A DNA stretch of 64,000 bases from Atopobium sp. (GCA_022732885.1 JAIJTS010000002.1:62001-126000), one strand, 5' to 3'; positions 1 through 9,502 are shown, counted from the first letter of the stretch. A program made the numbers and translations. Notes: a model not told the origin generated them from the letters alone.

Positions 1-2421
1 ATCCGAAAGCTCTCGGTTAGCCCTACCTTGAGCGCGAATGGCATCCTCATGCTGATCTTGCAGCTCTTTGAGCTCAGAGGCTAGCGACTCCATGCAAGCC
101 TTAGCTTCTTCAGCCGCGCGCTTGTGCTCATCAATGTGAGCACGAGCCTCTTGTGCACGCTCTTTGGCCTGCTCTCGAGAAGTGCTCACCTGCTTCAGCT
201 CTGCCTGAGAAGACGCAACCTGTCCCTCAAGACGGCCTCGTTCCGCAGCAATAGAGGTAAGCTCACCGTTAAGGCGAGCAACCTCACCCTTGGACTGCGC
301 GCTTTTCTCGCGAACTGAAGCCAGCTCATTCTCGCAGTTGGTAACTGCAGAGCGAGCGGCCTCCAGATGGCGTCGGAGGGAAGGAAGCGCACCCTCAAGC
401 TCTCGAATGCGACGCTTACGCTCAAGAGAGCCGTCCTCAGCCTGAGATGCATGTCCCAGGACCAGACGACCATCTGGATAGAGCAGTGTGCCGTCAGAAA
501 GCGCATAAAGCCCGCGAGGCTCAACTTTGTGAGCGGTGTAGACATCTTCAAGGCTCTGAGCCACAAAAACGTGACCAAAGAGTGCCTGTACAAGGGCCTC
601 GGCGCCCTTCTGAGCAGACACGTACTCAAGTAAAGACGTTGTATGGGCTGGAGCGGCAAGAGATGGAGTTGCGTCAGAAAGCGCAACAAGCGTAGCCTTA
701 CCGTCCTCAGAAAGCGCCTGAACACGCTCAAAAAGCGTCTGAATGTTTTGCTGCTTATCTACAACAAGCGCGGAAAGATCTTCTCCTAGAAGCTGCTCAA
801 CAAGGGCCTCAAACTCTGGCTGAACTTCAAGGTAATCGGCAAGTCTGCCAGAAACAAGAGAAGCGGTTGCTGAGTCAGAAACAAGCTTTTCTGCCAGAGG
901 ACTTCCCTTTTGAACCTCTACATCAAGCGCGCGAAGTGCCTCAAGCGTAGCTTCACTGCTTGAAAGCTCCTGGCGAGAAGATCGCTCTGCCTCGCGAGCT
1001 GCTTCAAGTGCAGAGGCACGCTCAGAAATCTCAGCGACAAACGCCTCCGCCTCCTGACGAGCCTTCTCAAGAGCGCCCGTGAGCTCTGCTTCTTTAGCAC
1101 CACTATCTTCCAGGGCAGCTTGAGCAATCTCTAGCGCCTCAGTAATCTGAGTCAACCTGGACTCAAACATCTGATCTTCTACCTGCGCATGAGCAATCTG
1201 TTCTTCAAGCTTTACATACGCAAGTGTCTCTTTATCAGCACTATTACGTGCACTGCGCTCAGACGCAGTACAGTCAGAAATTTTTACATCCAGAGCACGA
1301 CGCTCCGCAATTGCCTGGTTAGCAGCCTCTTGCAACGCATTCACACTCTCTGTTAGATCCGCAACCTTTGCACGAATTGTTGCCAGCTGACCAGAAAGCT
1401 CTTCATTCTCTTTTGCAGCGTCTGCCTTCTGCTTATCCATCACAGAAAGCTGCATGCGCGTATCAGAAAGGCGAGAAACCATATTCTTGCCCTTCTCCTC
1501 CAAAAGACGCATGTCAGATCCCATGCGACCAAGAATCTCTTGCATGCGACGGCGCTGTTCACCCAAATCTCCAACAAAGAGACCCTTTTGCTCAAGAAGC
1601 GACTGAAGCTTTTCAAGCTCACGGTTTTTCTCGCCCGCGCGATATTGTGCAAGCTCAATAGCAGCCTCTGCCTCTTTAGCGCGAGCTTCAAGCTTGCCGT
1701 GTGTAAACTGCAGCTGTCGAAGGTCATCAACTGCAAGCTGTACCGTCAAATCTTTGAGCTGAGCAGACAGATCTTTTGCGCGAGATGCCTTATCTACCTG
1801 TCTCTCAAGCGGTTTAAGCTGGCGGGTAATCTCGCGAGAAACCACTTTGGCTCGCGTAAGATTCTCATCCATGGAAGAGATTTTGCGCTCCGCACGCTCT
1901 TTGCGGCGACGATGCTTAGAGATGTCCGCTGCCTCTTCAATAAGCTCACGACGCTGTTCAGGGCGGCTAGACAAAATAGAGTCAAGCTTGCCCTGTGAAA
2001 TGATGGAGTGTGTATCCTTGCCAAGACCTGAGTCATGCAAGATATCCTGGATGTCCATGAGTCTTGAAGGAGCACCGTTAATCAGGTACTCAGACTCTCC
2101 AGAGCGATACATGCGTCTGGTAATACCAATTTCAGAGAAATCAATGGGAATGGTGTGGTCAGAGTTGTCCAAGACCAGCGTTACCTCAGCAACACCCACC
2201 GCTCCCCTGGCTGATGAGCCAGAGAAAATGACATCCTCCATAGCCTGGCCACGGAGCATCTTTGCGCTCTGCTCGCCCAATACCCAAAGAATTGCGTCAG
2301 AGACATTGGACTTACCCGAGCCGTTAGGACCAACGACAACGGTAAGACCGGGGTCAAAAACCATCTGAGTTTTATCAGCGAATGACTTAAAACCCTTGAG
2401 TGTCAGCGATTTTAGATACAC
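1..2421 (-). CDS. smc: Chromosome segregation protein SMC, C-terminal part cut off by window edge
   Basis: SMC is the ATPase core of bacterial condensin, which with ScpA and ScpB compacts and separates chromosomes. The frame is open from a GTG at 2421 to the window edge, giving about 807 of the usual 1,180 or so residues. Visible are the N-terminal ATPase half with Walker A GPNGSGKS at residues 31-38, a long Glu/Gln/Ala/Arg-rich coiled coil, the globular hinge at about residues 520-650 (roughly bases 480-860) and the start of the returning coiled coil. The C-terminal signature and Walker B lie outside. I chose the GTG because an AGAAAGG ribosome site sits just upstream and the protein begins YLKSLTLKGFKSFAD as in the family. 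It starts 17 bases after the rnc stop, so the two genes are almost certainly co-transcribed. Confidence 0.95.
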   Translation of the reverse strand, partial: MYLKSLTLKGFKSFADKTQMVFDPGLTVVVGPNGSGKSNVSDAILWVLGEQSAKMLRGQAMEDVIFSGSSARGAVGVAEVTLVLDNSDHTIPIDFSEIGITRRMYRSGESEYLINGAPSRLMDIQDILHDSGLGKDTHSIISQGKLDSILSSRPEQRRELIEEAADISKHRRRKERAERKISSMDENLTRAKVVSREITRQLKPLERQVDKASRAKDLSAQLKDLTVQLAVDDLRQLQFTHGKLEARAKEAEAAIELAQYRAGEKNRELEKLQSLLEQKGLFVGDLGEQRRRMQEILGRMGSDMRLLEEKGKNMVSRLSDTRMQLSVMDKQKADAAKENEELSGQLATIRAKVADLTESVNALQEAANQAIAERRALDVKISDCTASERSARNSADKETLAYVKLEEQIAHAQVEDQMFESRLTQITEALEIAQAALEDSGAKEAELTGALEKARQEAEAFVAEISERASALEAAREAERSSRQELSSSEATLEALRALDVEVQKGSPLAEKLVSDSATASLVSGRLADYLEVQPEFEALVEQLLGEDLSALVVDKQQNIQTLFERVQALSEDGKATLVALSDATPSLAAPAHTTSLLEYVSAQKGAEALVQALFGHVFVAQSLEDVYTAHKVEPRGLYALSDGTLLYPDGRLVLGHASQAEDGSLERKRRIRELEGALPSLRRHLEAARSAVTNCENELASVREKSAQSKGEVARLNGELTSIAAERGRLEGQVASSQAELKQVSTSREQAKERAQEARAHIDEHKRAAEEAKACMESLASELKELQDQHEDAIRAQGRANRELSD

Positions 2422-2438
2422 GGGTACAGGGTACCTTT

Positions 2439-3170
2439 CTACCTTAGGTGCATTTCTGCATCAGCATCAAGCGGAGCATCATCCACTCCAAGACGTACCA
2501 GAGCGTCTTGAGCGGCTTCTGACTCTGCAGCTTTCTTTGATGGTCCCTGTCCACGACCCACCTTAAGGCCGTCGACAAATACCACAGCGGTAAACGTTGG
2601 AGTGTGAGCAGGCCCACTCTCACCAATAAGCTTATATTCAGGGGTAGCCTTACCTTTAGCCTGCACTGCTTCCTGCAAGCGAGATTTAGGACTTACCGAA
2701 CGAACTGCCAGCGCTGGAGAGATGTGAGGTCCAAGCGTACGCATAACAAAATCATGCGTTGGCCCAAAACCCGCATCAAGGTAGAGCGCACCAACTATGG
2801 ACTCGTAGACGTTTTCTAAAGCAGACTTCAAGCCACGTTTTCCCGTGCCTTTCTCGGAAATTCCCATAATAATTAAGGGAGAAATTCCTAGAGCATCAGA
2901 GACAATGGAGAGCGTATGACCGGATACCAAAGAGATTTTTAACCTAGTAAGCTGGCCTTCATCCATATCTGGATAACGCTCAAACAGCTCCGTTGCAATA
3001 ATGGCACCAAGAATTGAGTCACCCAAAAACTCTAGGCGCTCATATGAAGCAGAAACAGGCTTGCCCTCCACCGCCGAAGGGTGTGTAAGGGCAGCCTCTA
3101 TAAGTTCTTTATTGGTAAATATATGACCGCAAATAGCTTCTGCAGCAGCTACTCGTTCATGCAATTTCAC
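2439..3170 (-). CDS. rnc: Ribonuclease III
   Basis: This 243-residue double-strand-specific endoribonuclease matures rRNA precursors and cuts structured mRNA. The RNase III signature ERLEFLGDS is at residues 44-52 and carries the metal-binding Glu and Asp. A second acidic patch follows in NVYESIVGALYLDAG, and a double-stranded RNA-binding domain occupies about residues 155-232. The length is normal. It lies 13 bases after acpP and 17 bases before smc, the common acpP-rnc-smc order. There is no sign of truncation. Confidence 0.97.
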   Translation of the reverse strand: MKLHERVAAAEAICGHIFTNKELIEAALTHPSAVEGKPVSASYERLEFLGDSILGAIIATELFERYPDMDEGQLTRLKISLVSGHTLSIVSDALGISPLIIMGISEKGTGKRGLKSALENVYESIVGALYLDAGFGPTHDFVMRTLGPHISPALAVRSVSPKSRLQEAVQAKGKATPEYKLIGESGPAHTPTFTAVVFVDGLKVGRGQGPSKKAAESEAAQDALVRLGVDDAPLDADAEMHLR

Positions 3171-3183
3171 GTATAAAACCTAC

Positions 3184-3420
3184 TTAAGCAGCAACAATAG
3201 CATCTACTGCGTCACCAACAGTAGCAATCTCATCAATATTTTCTGCGTCAAAGGTCATATCAAACTCTTGCTCAAGGTCTGTGACAAGCTGTAAAAGATC
3301 AAATGAGTCTGCACCAAGATCCTTAAATGAGGTGCCCTCTGTGAGCTCAACGGAATCGTCAAGATCAAGAGTTTCTTTAACAACATCAATTACCTTTTCA
3401 AGTGTTTCTGTGCGATCCAT
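3184..3420 (-). CDS. acpP: Acyl carrier protein
   Basis: This acidic 78-residue carrier holds growing fatty acids on a phosphopantetheine arm. The attachment serine is Ser39 in the motif GADSFD; the usual family motif is DSLD, so Phe replaces Leu after the serine, a known mild variation. A good GGAGG ribosome site precedes the ATG. It sits between plsX, which uses acyl-ACP, and rnc. A terminator hairpin lies between plsX and acpP, so acpP probably has its own promoter. Confidence 0.96.
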   Translation of the reverse strand: MDRTETLEKVIDVVKETLDLDDSVELTEGTSFKDLGADSFDLLQLVTDLEQEFDMTFDAENIDEIATVGDAVDAIVAA

Positions 3421-3513
3421 ACATCCTCCTTACACACAACGATGATGCTATTAATTTTACCCCGTGACGGGCATCTATATGATGACATTACTAAAGCCGA
3501 AACAAACAAACTT

Positions 3514-3548
3514 AAAAAAGAAGAGTCCACAGAATTGCCCATGGACTC
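3514..3548 (-). terminator. Rho-independent terminator after plsX
   Basis: On the minus strand a 7-bp stem GAGTCCA/TGGACTC with a 12-base loop (3523-3548) is followed by a T-rich tract. It lies between the plsX stop and the acpP start and would separate or attenuate the two genes. Confidence 0.7.
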
Positions 3549-3573
3549 CACCATAACTTATAAAAATGAGTAT

Positions 3574-4557
3574 CTACAGCTGAATTGAAGCAGAGATTTT
3601 CTCGATAAGATTAGCACGTACCGCATTGGCTGCAGAGAGTGTTCCTGCACACACAGCAGAAGAGCTAGTAGCACCATGTCCTTTTAGTACGGGAGCAGAA
3701 ATGCCCAGCAAGAAAGCACCACCAACAGAATCTCCTGAAAGCTCTGCTGCCGTAGCCTTAAGAGCATCCTTCAAAAGAAGTGCACCAAATGCAGCCTTCT
3801 TGGAAGAATTAATTGCTTCTTTGAGGCTGGACATAATAAATTTGCCCGTGCTTTCAATGGATTTTAAGGCTACATTTCCTGTAAAGCCATCAGTCACAAT
3901 GACATCAAAACGACTTCCTAAAATATCTGTACCTTCAGCATTTCCACCAAAATTAATGGCCGCCTCTGCAAGGGCTGCATGATAAGAAAGGGCAAGTTCA
4001 GAACCTTTAGTATCTTCTGAACCATTACAGAGAAGTCCAATAGTTGGATTTTCAATCCCAAGCGATGCGCTGGCAAAGGCCTTGCCCATTTGCGCAAATT
4101 GCACTAAAACATCTGGACGAACATCCGCGTTGGCGCCTGTATCCAAAAAGACTGTTTTATGGCCACCAAGTCCAGGAAAAATCAGTGTGAGGGCTGGGCG
4201 CTTTACCCCTTTAATACGACCAATACCAAAGGTTGCTGCGGTAAGAACAGCCCCTGTAGAACCTGCCGAAAATAGACCGTCAGCATCTCCTGCCTTAACT
4301 GCCTGAGCAGCCCTAACAATACTGGCGTCTTTTTTCTGTCTTACTGCATTAGCAGGGTGTTCACTCATAGCAATCACTTCAGTAGTAACCAAAGCTTTTG
4401 CGCGTTCATATTTATTGGCAAAAGGAGTAACAAACTCATCAGCTCCAGCAAGAAGAACTTCTAGCTCTGGGTCTTTCTGAAGAGCCATACGAACTCCCTC
4501 AAGAACAACTTCAGGGCTTTGGTCAGATCCCATAATGTCTACACAAATAACGGGCAT
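3574..4557 (-). CDS. plsX: Phosphate acyltransferase PlsX
   Basis: PlsX makes acyl-phosphate from acyl-ACP, the first step of phospholipid synthesis in the PlsX/PlsY route. The 327 residues begin MPVICVDIMGSDQSP, the usual PlsX start (DxMGGDxxP) with Ser in place of the second Gly. The Rossmann-like core contains GAVLTAATFGIGRIKGVKRP and GFTGNVALKSIESTGKF, both typical of the family. It lies downstream of rpmF and upstream of acpP, the conserved rpmF-plsX arrangement. Confidence 0.95.
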   Translation of the reverse strand: MPVICVDIMGSDQSPEVVLEGVRMALQKDPELEVLLAGADEFVTPFANKYERAKALVTTEVIAMSEHPANAVRQKKDASIVRAAQAVKAGDADGLFSAGSTGAVLTAATFGIGRIKGVKRPALTLIFPGLGGHKTVFLDTGANADVRPDVLVQFAQMGKAFASASLGIENPTIGLLCNGSEDTKGSELALSYHAALAEAAINFGGNAEGTDILGSRFDVIVTDGFTGNVALKSIESTGKFIMSSLKEAINSSKKAAFGALLLKDALKATAAELSGDSVGGAFLLGISAPVLKGHGATSSSAVCAGTLSAANAVRANLIEKISASIQL

Positions 4558-4575
4558 GATAACTCCTTAGTGCTA

Positions 4576-4613
4576 TAAAAAAGAAGGCTAGCCCCTAAAG
4601 AACCAGCCTTCTT
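4576..4613 (-). terminator. Terminator or attenuator between rpmF and plsX
   Basis: On the minus strand GAAGGCTGG and CTAGCCTTC form a stem around an 11-base loop, followed by TTTTTTA. It sits directly after the rpmF stop. Since plsX follows within about 20 bases, it probably reduces rather than abolishes read-through from the highly expressed L32 gene. Confidence 0.75.
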
Positions 4614-4633
4614 GGCCATACGATGTATGAATG

Positions 4634-4813
4634 TTACTCAGTAACAACAACCTCACGGTCCTTGTAGAAGCCACAGTTAGGGCATACGTGGTGAGGAAGC
4701 TTTGGAGCGCCGCACTGTGGGCATACGGAGCGAGCTGCTGCGTTAAGCTTGCTGTTTGCCGAACGACGGGTGTGGGTTGCGCCGCGGCCCTTCTTTTGTT
4801 TAGGTACTGCCAT
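4634..4813 (-). CDS. rpmF: 50S ribosomal protein L32
   Basis: A 59-residue ribosomal protein starting MAVPKQKKGRG, the invariant L32 N-terminus, followed by a basic THTRRSANSKL stretch. It carries a complete zinc ribbon (Cys31, Cys34, Cys44, Cys47), so this is the zinc-binding form. It has the usual L32 length. It lies between the DUF177 gene and plsX, the standard neighbourhood for rpmF. Confidence 0.97.
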   Translation of the reverse strand: MAVPKQKKGRGATHTRRSANSKLNAAARSVCPQCGAPKLPHHVCPNCGFYKDREVVVTE

Positions 4814-4837
4814 CTTAAACCTCTTTTACTCTTGCTA

Positions 4838-4862
4838 GCGCCCCTAAAACACATGAGGGCGC
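4838..4862 (-). promoter_or_regulatory. Hairpin in the rpmF leader
   Basis: GCGCCC and GGGCGC form a perfect 6-bp stem in the 147-base gap upstream of rpmF, about 25 bases before the start codon and without a T-run. It could be an mRNA stability or ribosomal-protein feedback element; the sequence alone does not decide. Confidence 0.35.
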
Positions 4863-4960
4863 GACCCATTCACATAATGCGTTGGATACTATACCACGTA
4901 CTGACTCATTTTGTACGTAGATACAGCATTTCTTCACCATAAAGGAGAAGAAATTTTATT

Positions 4961-5530
4961 TTACTCTTTCGAATCCGGCTCAATCACAAGATTTTTAAGA
5001 GCCGCAAACGGATTTGAAGCCAGTTTATCTTCTTCTCTCTTTTGCTCAATCTGAGCCAAATGACCGCAATCTTTTTCATTCAAATTACAGCCACATACTG
5101 GGCAGAGTCCCTTGCAGTCGGACTTGCACAGCACAACATAAGGAGTCTCCATAACAAGCGAAGGTAAAAGAGCCTCAGCAAGATCAATGGTTTTATCGGC
5201 ATTTACTAAAACGTAATCAGCCTCATCTTCATCGTCTGCAGAAATCACAGGCTCTTCAAAAAGATAATACTCATCTACCTCTGCGTTTAAAGAAAGATGT
5301 GCATCCTCAAGACAACGGTCACACACACCAACTGCATCGGCACGGAGCATTCCAGTAACCAAAATACCCTCGCCTGCGTTGGTAAGCACTAAATCAAAAT
5401 CAATCCCCATAGGAAGAGAAAAATTATGCTCCCCTAACTCATACGAGTCTTCATTGAGATGACCCGCATAAGAAACGGTATCGCCTGCATTTGCAAGACG
5501 ATCATCTAGTGCATAGAGAACCGGTTGCAT
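4961..5530 (-). CDS. DUF177 (YceD) family protein
   Basis: A 189-residue acidic protein of the DUF177/YceD family, usually encoded just upstream of rpmF, as here. In bacteria the family has been linked to rRNA or large-subunit metabolism; its exact role here is unknown. The N-terminal half is a beta-rich domain and the C-terminal part has a cysteine cluster CKSDCKGLCPVCGCN, probably binding zinc. The tail is rich in Glu and Lys. Its start lies 5 bases after the upstream coiled-coil gene, so the two are co-transcribed. Confidence 0.85.
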   Translation of the reverse strand: MQPVLYALDDRLANAGDTVSYAGHLNEDSYELGEHNFSLPMGIDFDLVLTNAGEGILVTGMLRADAVGVCDRCLEDAHLSLNAEVDEYYLFEEPVISADDEDEADYVLVNADKTIDLAEALLPSLVMETPYVVLCKSDCKGLCPVCGCNLNEKDCGHLAQIEQKREEDKLASNPFAALKNLVIEPDSKE

Positions 5531-5535
5531 TGGAG

Positions 5536-6033
5536 CTACCAGGCAACGTTATTACTGGTGTTACGAGGACCAGAGTTCTCATCAAGTGTCTGACGAACAC
5601 GAGAAACAGAATTTGTCAGGCTCTTAAGGTTCTCCTCAAGATGAGCAAGAACGGTATCAGCGTACTCCTCAGCGTTATAGCGGGTATCACGCTCGTACTG
5701 CTCTGCCTGGTCACGAATGCCATCTGCCTGCTGCTGTGCAAGACGGACAACCTCTTGATCACCAGCAAGGATCATAGCCTGCTGCTGAGCATCAGCAATA
5801 ATTGACTCTGCCTGAGCACGTGCGCGCTCAAGGGTCTCATCTTCTTCCTTGATGATGCGACGAGCGGTTGCAAACTCTTCTGGGAAGACACGACGAATCT
5901 CGTCAAGCAACTCATAGAAGTCCTGGGCATCAATAATCTTCTTGTTACCGCCATCCATAAAAGGTGACTTAGCCTCAGTTACCATCTGCTCAATCTCAGA
6001 TACAAGGCTCTCAATTTCCTCGCCTGGCTGCAT
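5536..6033 (-). CDS. Coiled-coil protein resembling DivIVA or ATP-synthase b subunits, function unknown
   Basis: 165 residues, mostly one long charged helix. After a short segment containing DAQDFYELLDEIRRVFPEEF comes a heptad-like region rich in Glu, Ala and Gln (about residues 60-145), then a disordered tail. There is no signal peptide or membrane segment. Similar proteins in Actinobacteria and Firmicutes are encoded between coaD and the DUF177-rpmF pair and are often labelled DivIVA-like or ATP-synthase-B-like from the coiled coil alone. That position suggests a conserved cell-envelope or division role, but this is inference. Confidence 0.8.
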   Translation of the reverse strand: MQPGEEIESLVSEIEQMVTEAKSPFMDGGNKKIIDAQDFYELLDEIRRVFPEEFATARRIIKEEDETLERARAQAESIIADAQQQAMILAGDQEVVRLAQQQADGIRDQAEQYERDTRYNAEEYADTVLAHLEENLKSLTNSVSRVRQTLDENSGPRNTSNNVAW

Positions 6034-6159
6034 CCAGGGCTCCTTTCAATCCAATACACAAGCTGTGTTATATGCAGTTATAGCCCTAATGAGCACCACG
6101 CATAAAACACCTTTTTAAGAATGTTAGCAGAATATAATGAAAATGCAGGGCAAATATAC

Positions 6160-6669
6160 TTAATTACCGCAATTATGCAGAGCTTCAAGCTTTTTAATGA
6201 CGTTCTTTGGTACCAAAAATGATACGTCTGCGCCCATGGCTGAGATTTCTCTGACAATCGAAGAAGAAATATAGCCGTACTCTGGACTAGACATAACAAA
6301 GATACTTTCCAGCTCAGGCGCCATATGAGCATTAAGATCTGCCTGTTGCAGCTCATACTCAAAGTCTGTCATAGCTCTAAGACCTTTAACAACACCACCT
6401 GCACCATGAGCATTGCAAAATTCAACCAGAAGACCTTCCATAGGCTCTACAGAAACATCCACAAGACCCTCATCTACAAGAGCGTCTTTAAGCATCTGCA
6501 CACGCTCTTCAAGAGAAAACGTGGTTCCAGAGCCGTGTTTTTGCTTTGAAGCTGCAACAGCTACCGTAACGTTTTCAAAAAGGCGAGAAGCACGTTTGAT
6601 AACATCAAGGTGTCCGTTTGTGACGGGATCAAAAGTACCTGGTACAACTACGTGAGTGATGCTATTCAA
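6160..6669 (-). CDS. coaD: Phosphopantetheine adenylyltransferase
   Basis: CoaD transfers AMP from ATP to 4'-phosphopantetheine, the penultimate step of coenzyme A synthesis. The 169-residue protein starts with the nucleotidyltransferase motif VPGTFDPVTNGHLD, containing the TxGH ATP site, and ends with the family motif SSSIVREISAMG. The length is normal. It follows rsmD by 8 bases, the very common rsmD-coaD pair. Confidence 0.97.
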   Translation of the reverse strand: MNSITHVVVPGTFDPVTNGHLDVIKRASRLFENVTVAVAASKQKHGSGTTFSLEERVQMLKDALVDEGLVDVSVEPMEGLLVEFCNAHGAGGVVKGLRAMTDFEYELQQADLNAHMAPELESIFVMSSPEYGYISSSIVREISAMGADVSFLVPKNVIKKLEALHNCGN

Positions 6670-6677
6670 CGTATCTC

Positions 6678-7256
6678 CTATCCCTCACTACGAACAAGTA
6701 AATCAACTTGAGCAATACCATAACGCTTACTCTTAGAAAGCTCAAAGTTATCAAGAGAAACTAAATCAGATTTGTGGCTATGTTCATACACTACAACAGC
6801 GTCTTTTGTCAGGCTTTCCGACTGAGTCAAGTCCCTAATAAGCTTGGAAACTACCCCCGTCTCAACCGCATAAGGAGGATCTAAAAATACCACGTCAAAA
6901 GGAGCTCCAAATAACTGGGATGACTCAGCTAAGCGCACAGTATCGCCACAAATAACGCTCATCTCAGAACTACTTACACCAAGAGATTTAGCCGTACGCT
7001 TAATGCGATCACACGTCTTTCTGTCTTTATCAACAAAGGCGGCGTACAGAGCTCCTCTAGAAAGAAGCTCAAAACCCATAGCGCCAGAGCCTGCAAAAGC
7101 ATCAAGTACTCTGGACTCACTAAGGTCAAGACCGCGAGAAGCCAAAATAGAACTTGCAATGGCCTCACGCGTACGATCAGTGGTTGGTCGCGTAGTCCCC
7201 CTTCCATCAGGGGCTTCAATTGCACGACCTTTCCATTTTCCGCCAACAATCCTCAT
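6678..7256 (-). CDS. rsmD: 16S rRNA (guanine-966-N2)-methyltransferase
   Basis: RsmD methylates G966 of 16S rRNA using S-adenosylmethionine. The 192 residues start MRIVGGKWKGRAIEAP and include RPTTDRTREAIASSI, the SAM loop VLDAFAGSGAMGFELLSRGA and the N6/N2-methyltransferase motif DPPY near residue 126. The length is typical. It lies between recG and coaD on the same strand, 50 bases after recG. Confidence 0.96.
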   Translation of the reverse strand: MRIVGGKWKGRAIEAPDGRGTTRPTTDRTREAIASSILASRGLDLSESRVLDAFAGSGAMGFELLSRGALYAAFVDKDRKTCDRIKRTAKSLGVSSSEMSVICGDTVRLAESSQLFGAPFDVVFLDPPYAVETGVVSKLIRDLTQSESLTKDAVVVYEHSHKSDLVSLDNFELSKSKRYGIAQVDLLVRSEG

Positions 7257-7306
7257 GGGTTTCTCGCCACCAAACCTATCTTGTACTGTAGTTTACCTGC
7301 AGGTTA

Positions 7307-9499
7307 TTACTTATAGCCAAGCTCTTCAAAATAGATGCCAAAGCGGTCTTTTGCCTCAATTCCTAAAGTAGCATAAGCCTCACTGGTAAGATTTGGATCT
7401 TGAGCTGTAATTGCTAGGGCATCTATGTGGGCAGCCTCAATAAGATCTGCATCTGCATAGAGGTCAGAAATCTTAAGCGTAGTGCCGCCTGACTGACGAT
7501 ATCCCAGGGTCTCTCCCTCATGCCTAAGCTCAAGGTCAAGCTCTGCCAAGCGCGCGCCGTCAGAGGTTTGCTCAAGGGCGCTCAAGCGCTTTCTTGCAGT
7601 AGAGCCTTTCTTGGCGTTACTGGCAAGATAGACTGTTCCTGGAAAGTCTCCTCGACCAACACGACCTCTGAGCTGGTGAAGTGTAGCCAAACCAAAGCGG
7701 TCAGCGTTAAAGACAATCATGACCGTAGCGTTTGGAACGTCAACGCCAACTTCAATGACGGTTGTGGAGACCAAAATCTGCGTCTTATTTGCGCGGAACT
7801 TTTCCATAACCTGATCTTTTTGAGCCTCGGGTAATCTACCGGTCAGAAGATCACAGGTAAAGTCCTTGAAAACGGTCTTTGAGAGTTCCTCGTACACACG
7901 GGTTGCGCTGTAGAGTTTGCCGTTTGTACGAGCGGCCTCAGGAACATCTTCAAGCTCTTCTTCAGAATCACTTGGGTCAATCAACGGACAAACCAAATAC
8001 GCCTGGTGACCAGCCTGAACAGCTTCGGCGACAGCGGCGTATGCTTGGTCAAGTTTTTCTGGGACGCACAACTTAGTAGTAACGCCTGCTCCCGCCTTTG
8101 GTCTCTTGGTAATACGAGACGTGTCAACATCTCCATATAGAGAAAGTGCCAGCGTACGTGGGATAGGTGTTGCACTCATGGCGAGAAGATCTACGCCTTG
8201 TCCTTTTTTGCGCAAAGCCGTTCTTTGATCAACGCCAAAGCGATGTTGCTCGTCAACAACGGCAAGCGTGAGCTGCTTGAATACTACACGGTCAGAAAGA
8301 AGCGCGGTAGTACCAAAGACAACGGACAAAGAACCGTCAGCTAGGCAAAGCTCAATCTGCTGTCTCTCCTCTTCTGAGGTAGAACCAGTAATAAGCGCCC
8401 ACGTAATCCCTGCTAGTGAGAGCAAGGGGCCAATCTTTTGAGCGTACTGCTGAGCCAGAACTGAGGTAGGAGCCATTACGGCAGCCTGAGATGAAGAATC
8501 TGCTGCTGCAGCCAAGACAACGGCGGCAACGGCCGTTTTACCAGTGCCAACATCACCCAAAAGCAGGCGATTCATAATACGTGTCGCAGCCATGTCAGAA
8601 AGAATCTCTTGAGCAGCGTGATTCTGCTCATCAGTTAACGCAAAAGGTAAAGCCTCAATCAGAGCCTTAACTTTAGGTCCATCTATAACGTGTTCAAAAG
8701 GCTTATGACCTGCAAGTTCAAGGTTTCTCCTGGCCAGAAGGGCAAGCTGTAAACTAAGAAGCTCATCATAAGCAAGACGGCGGCGCGCCTGCTCAGCAGC
8801 GTCCAAGCTTGTTGGAAAATGAACCTCACGAAGCGCCGATGCAAGTGACATAAGGCGGTGCTTGGAGACAAGCTCTGAGGGCAGCCAATCACACACGCTT
8901 CCTGTATCTGCCAGAGCCGCGGACATAATGCGACGCATCCATGCGGGGCTCACGCCCTCGGTAGCTGGGTGAACAGGAAGAATTGCTGCCTTTGAAGGGG
9001 TCTCTTTGACGTGCGTCTCATCGTTTGAGTCAGTTTTTGCCGTGCTCAGAACTTCATAGAACGGAGACTTCATCTGACGGTAACCATAGGCAAAGAGTAC
9101 CTTGCCACTAAGCGCTACCTCATCGTCAACATGAATTTGCTCAGCTATCCAAGGTTGCCTAAAGAACGAGGCCGTAAGTACACCTGTGTCATCCACAACC
9201 TCAATCTCAACAATGACCATCTTGGGGCGTGGGCGTTTGGTTTTTACCGAAGCAACACGGCCGGTAATAGTAGCGTCCTCACCTATCTGCGCAAAAGCAA
9301 TCTGCACGCGATGGGAAAAATCGAGGTAGCGATGAGGTACGTTAAGCAAAAGGTCTCGAACACGCAGAATGCCGAGACGCTCAAGCGCCTCGGCACGATT
9401 TGCATTGACATACCTTAACCTGGTCACACTATCAACAAGCGAACAGGTATGTGCTACTCGCTCTGATACGGGAGCGATGCTTACCTTAGATTCAGACAT
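7307..9499 (-). CDS. recG: ATP-dependent DNA helicase RecG
   Basis: RecG remodels stalled replication forks and Holliday junctions. The 730-residue protein has an N-terminal wedge/OB domain (about residues 30-160), then the superfamily 2 motor with Walker A GDVGTGKT near residue 318, the DEQH box near 417 and the C-terminal motif VEVGVDVPNATVMIV followed by QLRGRVGRG. The start lies 3 bases after the fakA stop, so the two genes are coupled. The fakA-recG-rsmD-coaD order is common in Gram-positive bacteria. Confidence 0.97.
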   Translation of the reverse strand: MSESKVSIAPVSERVAHTCSLVDSVTRLRYVNANRAEALERLGILRVRDLLLNVPHRYLDFSHRVQIAFAQIGEDATITGRVASVKTKRPRPKMVIVEIEVVDDTGVLTASFFRQPWIAEQIHVDDEVALSGKVLFAYGYRQMKSPFYEVLSTAKTDSNDETHVKETPSKAAILPVHPATEGVSPAWMRRIMSAALADTGSVCDWLPSELVSKHRLMSLASALREVHFPTSLDAAEQARRRLAYDELLSLQLALLARRNLELAGHKPFEHVIDGPKVKALIEALPFALTDEQNHAAQEILSDMAATRIMNRLLLGDVGTGKTAVAAVVLAAAADSSSQAAVMAPTSVLAQQYAQKIGPLLSLAGITWALITGSTSEEERQQIELCLADGSLSVVFGTTALLSDRVVFKQLTLAVVDEQHRFGVDQRTALRKKGQGVDLLAMSATPIPRTLALSLYGDVDTSRITKRPKAGAGVTTKLCVPEKLDQAYAAVAEAVQAGHQAYLVCPLIDPSDSEEELEDVPEAARTNGKLYSATRVYEELSKTVFKDFTCDLLTGRLPEAQKDQVMEKFRANKTQILVSTTVIEVGVDVPNATVMIVFNADRFGLATLHQLRGRVGRGDFPGTVYLASNAKKGSTARKRLSALEQTSDGARLAELDLELRHEGETLGYRQSGGTTLKISDLYADADLIEAAHIDALAITAQDPNLTSEAYATLGIEAKDRFGIYFEELGYK

Positions 9500-9502
9500 T
9501 GC

